Source: an uncultured Bacteroidales bacterium (GTDB lineage Bacteria; Bacteroidota; Bacteroidia; Bacteroidales; UBA3824). Taken from it: a DNA stretch of 31,440 nt. The first letter of the stretch is position 1. The number at the start of each line of letters is the position of its first letter. Both the position numbers and the translations under genes were made by a program. The notes beneath the pieces are model-generated. The model saw nothing but the letters and a program-made list of their open reading frames with translations, did no database searches and was not told where the DNA came from. The DNA lies in NCBI GenBank assembly GCA_937877455.1, contig CALFIU010000168.1, positions 1 to 31,440 on the forward strand, in the 5' to 3' direction. Of the stretch, positions 31,309-31,440 are shown piece by piece.

Positions 31309-31401
31309 TTAGTTAACAGGTTCTCCGTATTTGTTGGCGAAAGGTTCGCCTTTGCCGAAAAACATCCATAGAACATAGAATGGAATTAAGGGAACTTCTA
31401 A
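31309..31401 (-). pseudogene. DUF805-like C-terminal fragment
   Basis: The minus strand encodes LIPFYVLWMFFGKGEPFANKYG then EPVN and a stop, resembling the end of DUF805 small membrane proteins (last membrane helix plus 'N-x-Y-G'). An in-frame TAA lies at 31,402-31,404, so only 30 residues remain unless a frameshift joins it to sequence outside the window. Confidence 0.4.
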
Positions 31402-31440
31402 TTAAAACTATCTGATATTCAATTATATACAATTAAAATT

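Overview
The window comes from a low-GC Bacteroidota chromosome, most likely Bacteroidales. The evidence is a repeated promoter signature (TAnnTTTG at -7, sometimes with TTTG 19-20 nt upstream), a GldB-type lipoprotein, an Rpn/PD-(D/E)XK 'transposase', and Bacteroidetes-type Cas6 and Cas2. No rRNA is present. There is one tRNA, tRNA-Val(TAC).

Region 1 (about 80-11,860, minus strand) is one long co-directional type III-A (Csm) CRISPR-Cas operon. It starts from a clear promoter at 11,854-11,861 and runs cas10, csm2, csm3, csm4, csm5, a short hybrid CARF protein, a large extra RAMP protein of the TIGR03986 type, a WYL-domain relic, a Card1/Can2-like CARF nuclease, a Csx1 CARF-HEPN RNase, and a 113-aa Rossmann-like protein of unknown role. 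Cas10 keeps the cyclase GGDD but has lost the His of its HD motif, so the system looks built around cyclic oligoadenylate (cOA) signalling. That signal would drive two different effectors, and the last small gene is a candidate regulator or ring nuclease. No CRISPR array lies in the window.

Region 2 (11,900-18,100) holds a RecD-like helicase, a divergently transcribed cas6, a YoeB-type toxin-antitoxin pair, and the adaptation operon: cas1, a CRISPR-associated primase-polymerase (CAPP)-like gene, then cas2 with a 61-residue N-terminal extension. A decayed AbiE-like unit sits between the primase gene and cas2. It consists of an intact DUF6922-type gene and an AbiEii nucleotidyltransferase pseudogene with internal deletions that spans two reading frames.

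Region 3 (18,100-25,190) is mostly chromosomal housekeeping: a STAS/SpoIIAA-like protein, GldB-like lipoprotein, two outer-membrane beta-barrels, a ZIP metal transporter, tRNA-Val, and a nitrogen cluster (porin-like protein, PII protein glnB, ammonium transporter amt). Downstream of amt are a hairpin element with 22-bp arms, a strong terminator, and a stretch of about 250 nt with three nested 10-bp complementary pairs. I interpret that stretch as an unannotated structured ncRNA, possibly 6S-like.

Region 4 (25,190-31,440) is a decaying accessory region: an acyltransferase, a truncated and frameshifted IS4-like transposase, an outer-membrane protein pseudogene with several lesions, an Rpn-family nuclease, an ISL3-type transposase remnant cutting off an unknown gene, a membrane-anchored protein with a YfaP/DUF2135-like domain, and a DUF805-like C-terminal fragment.
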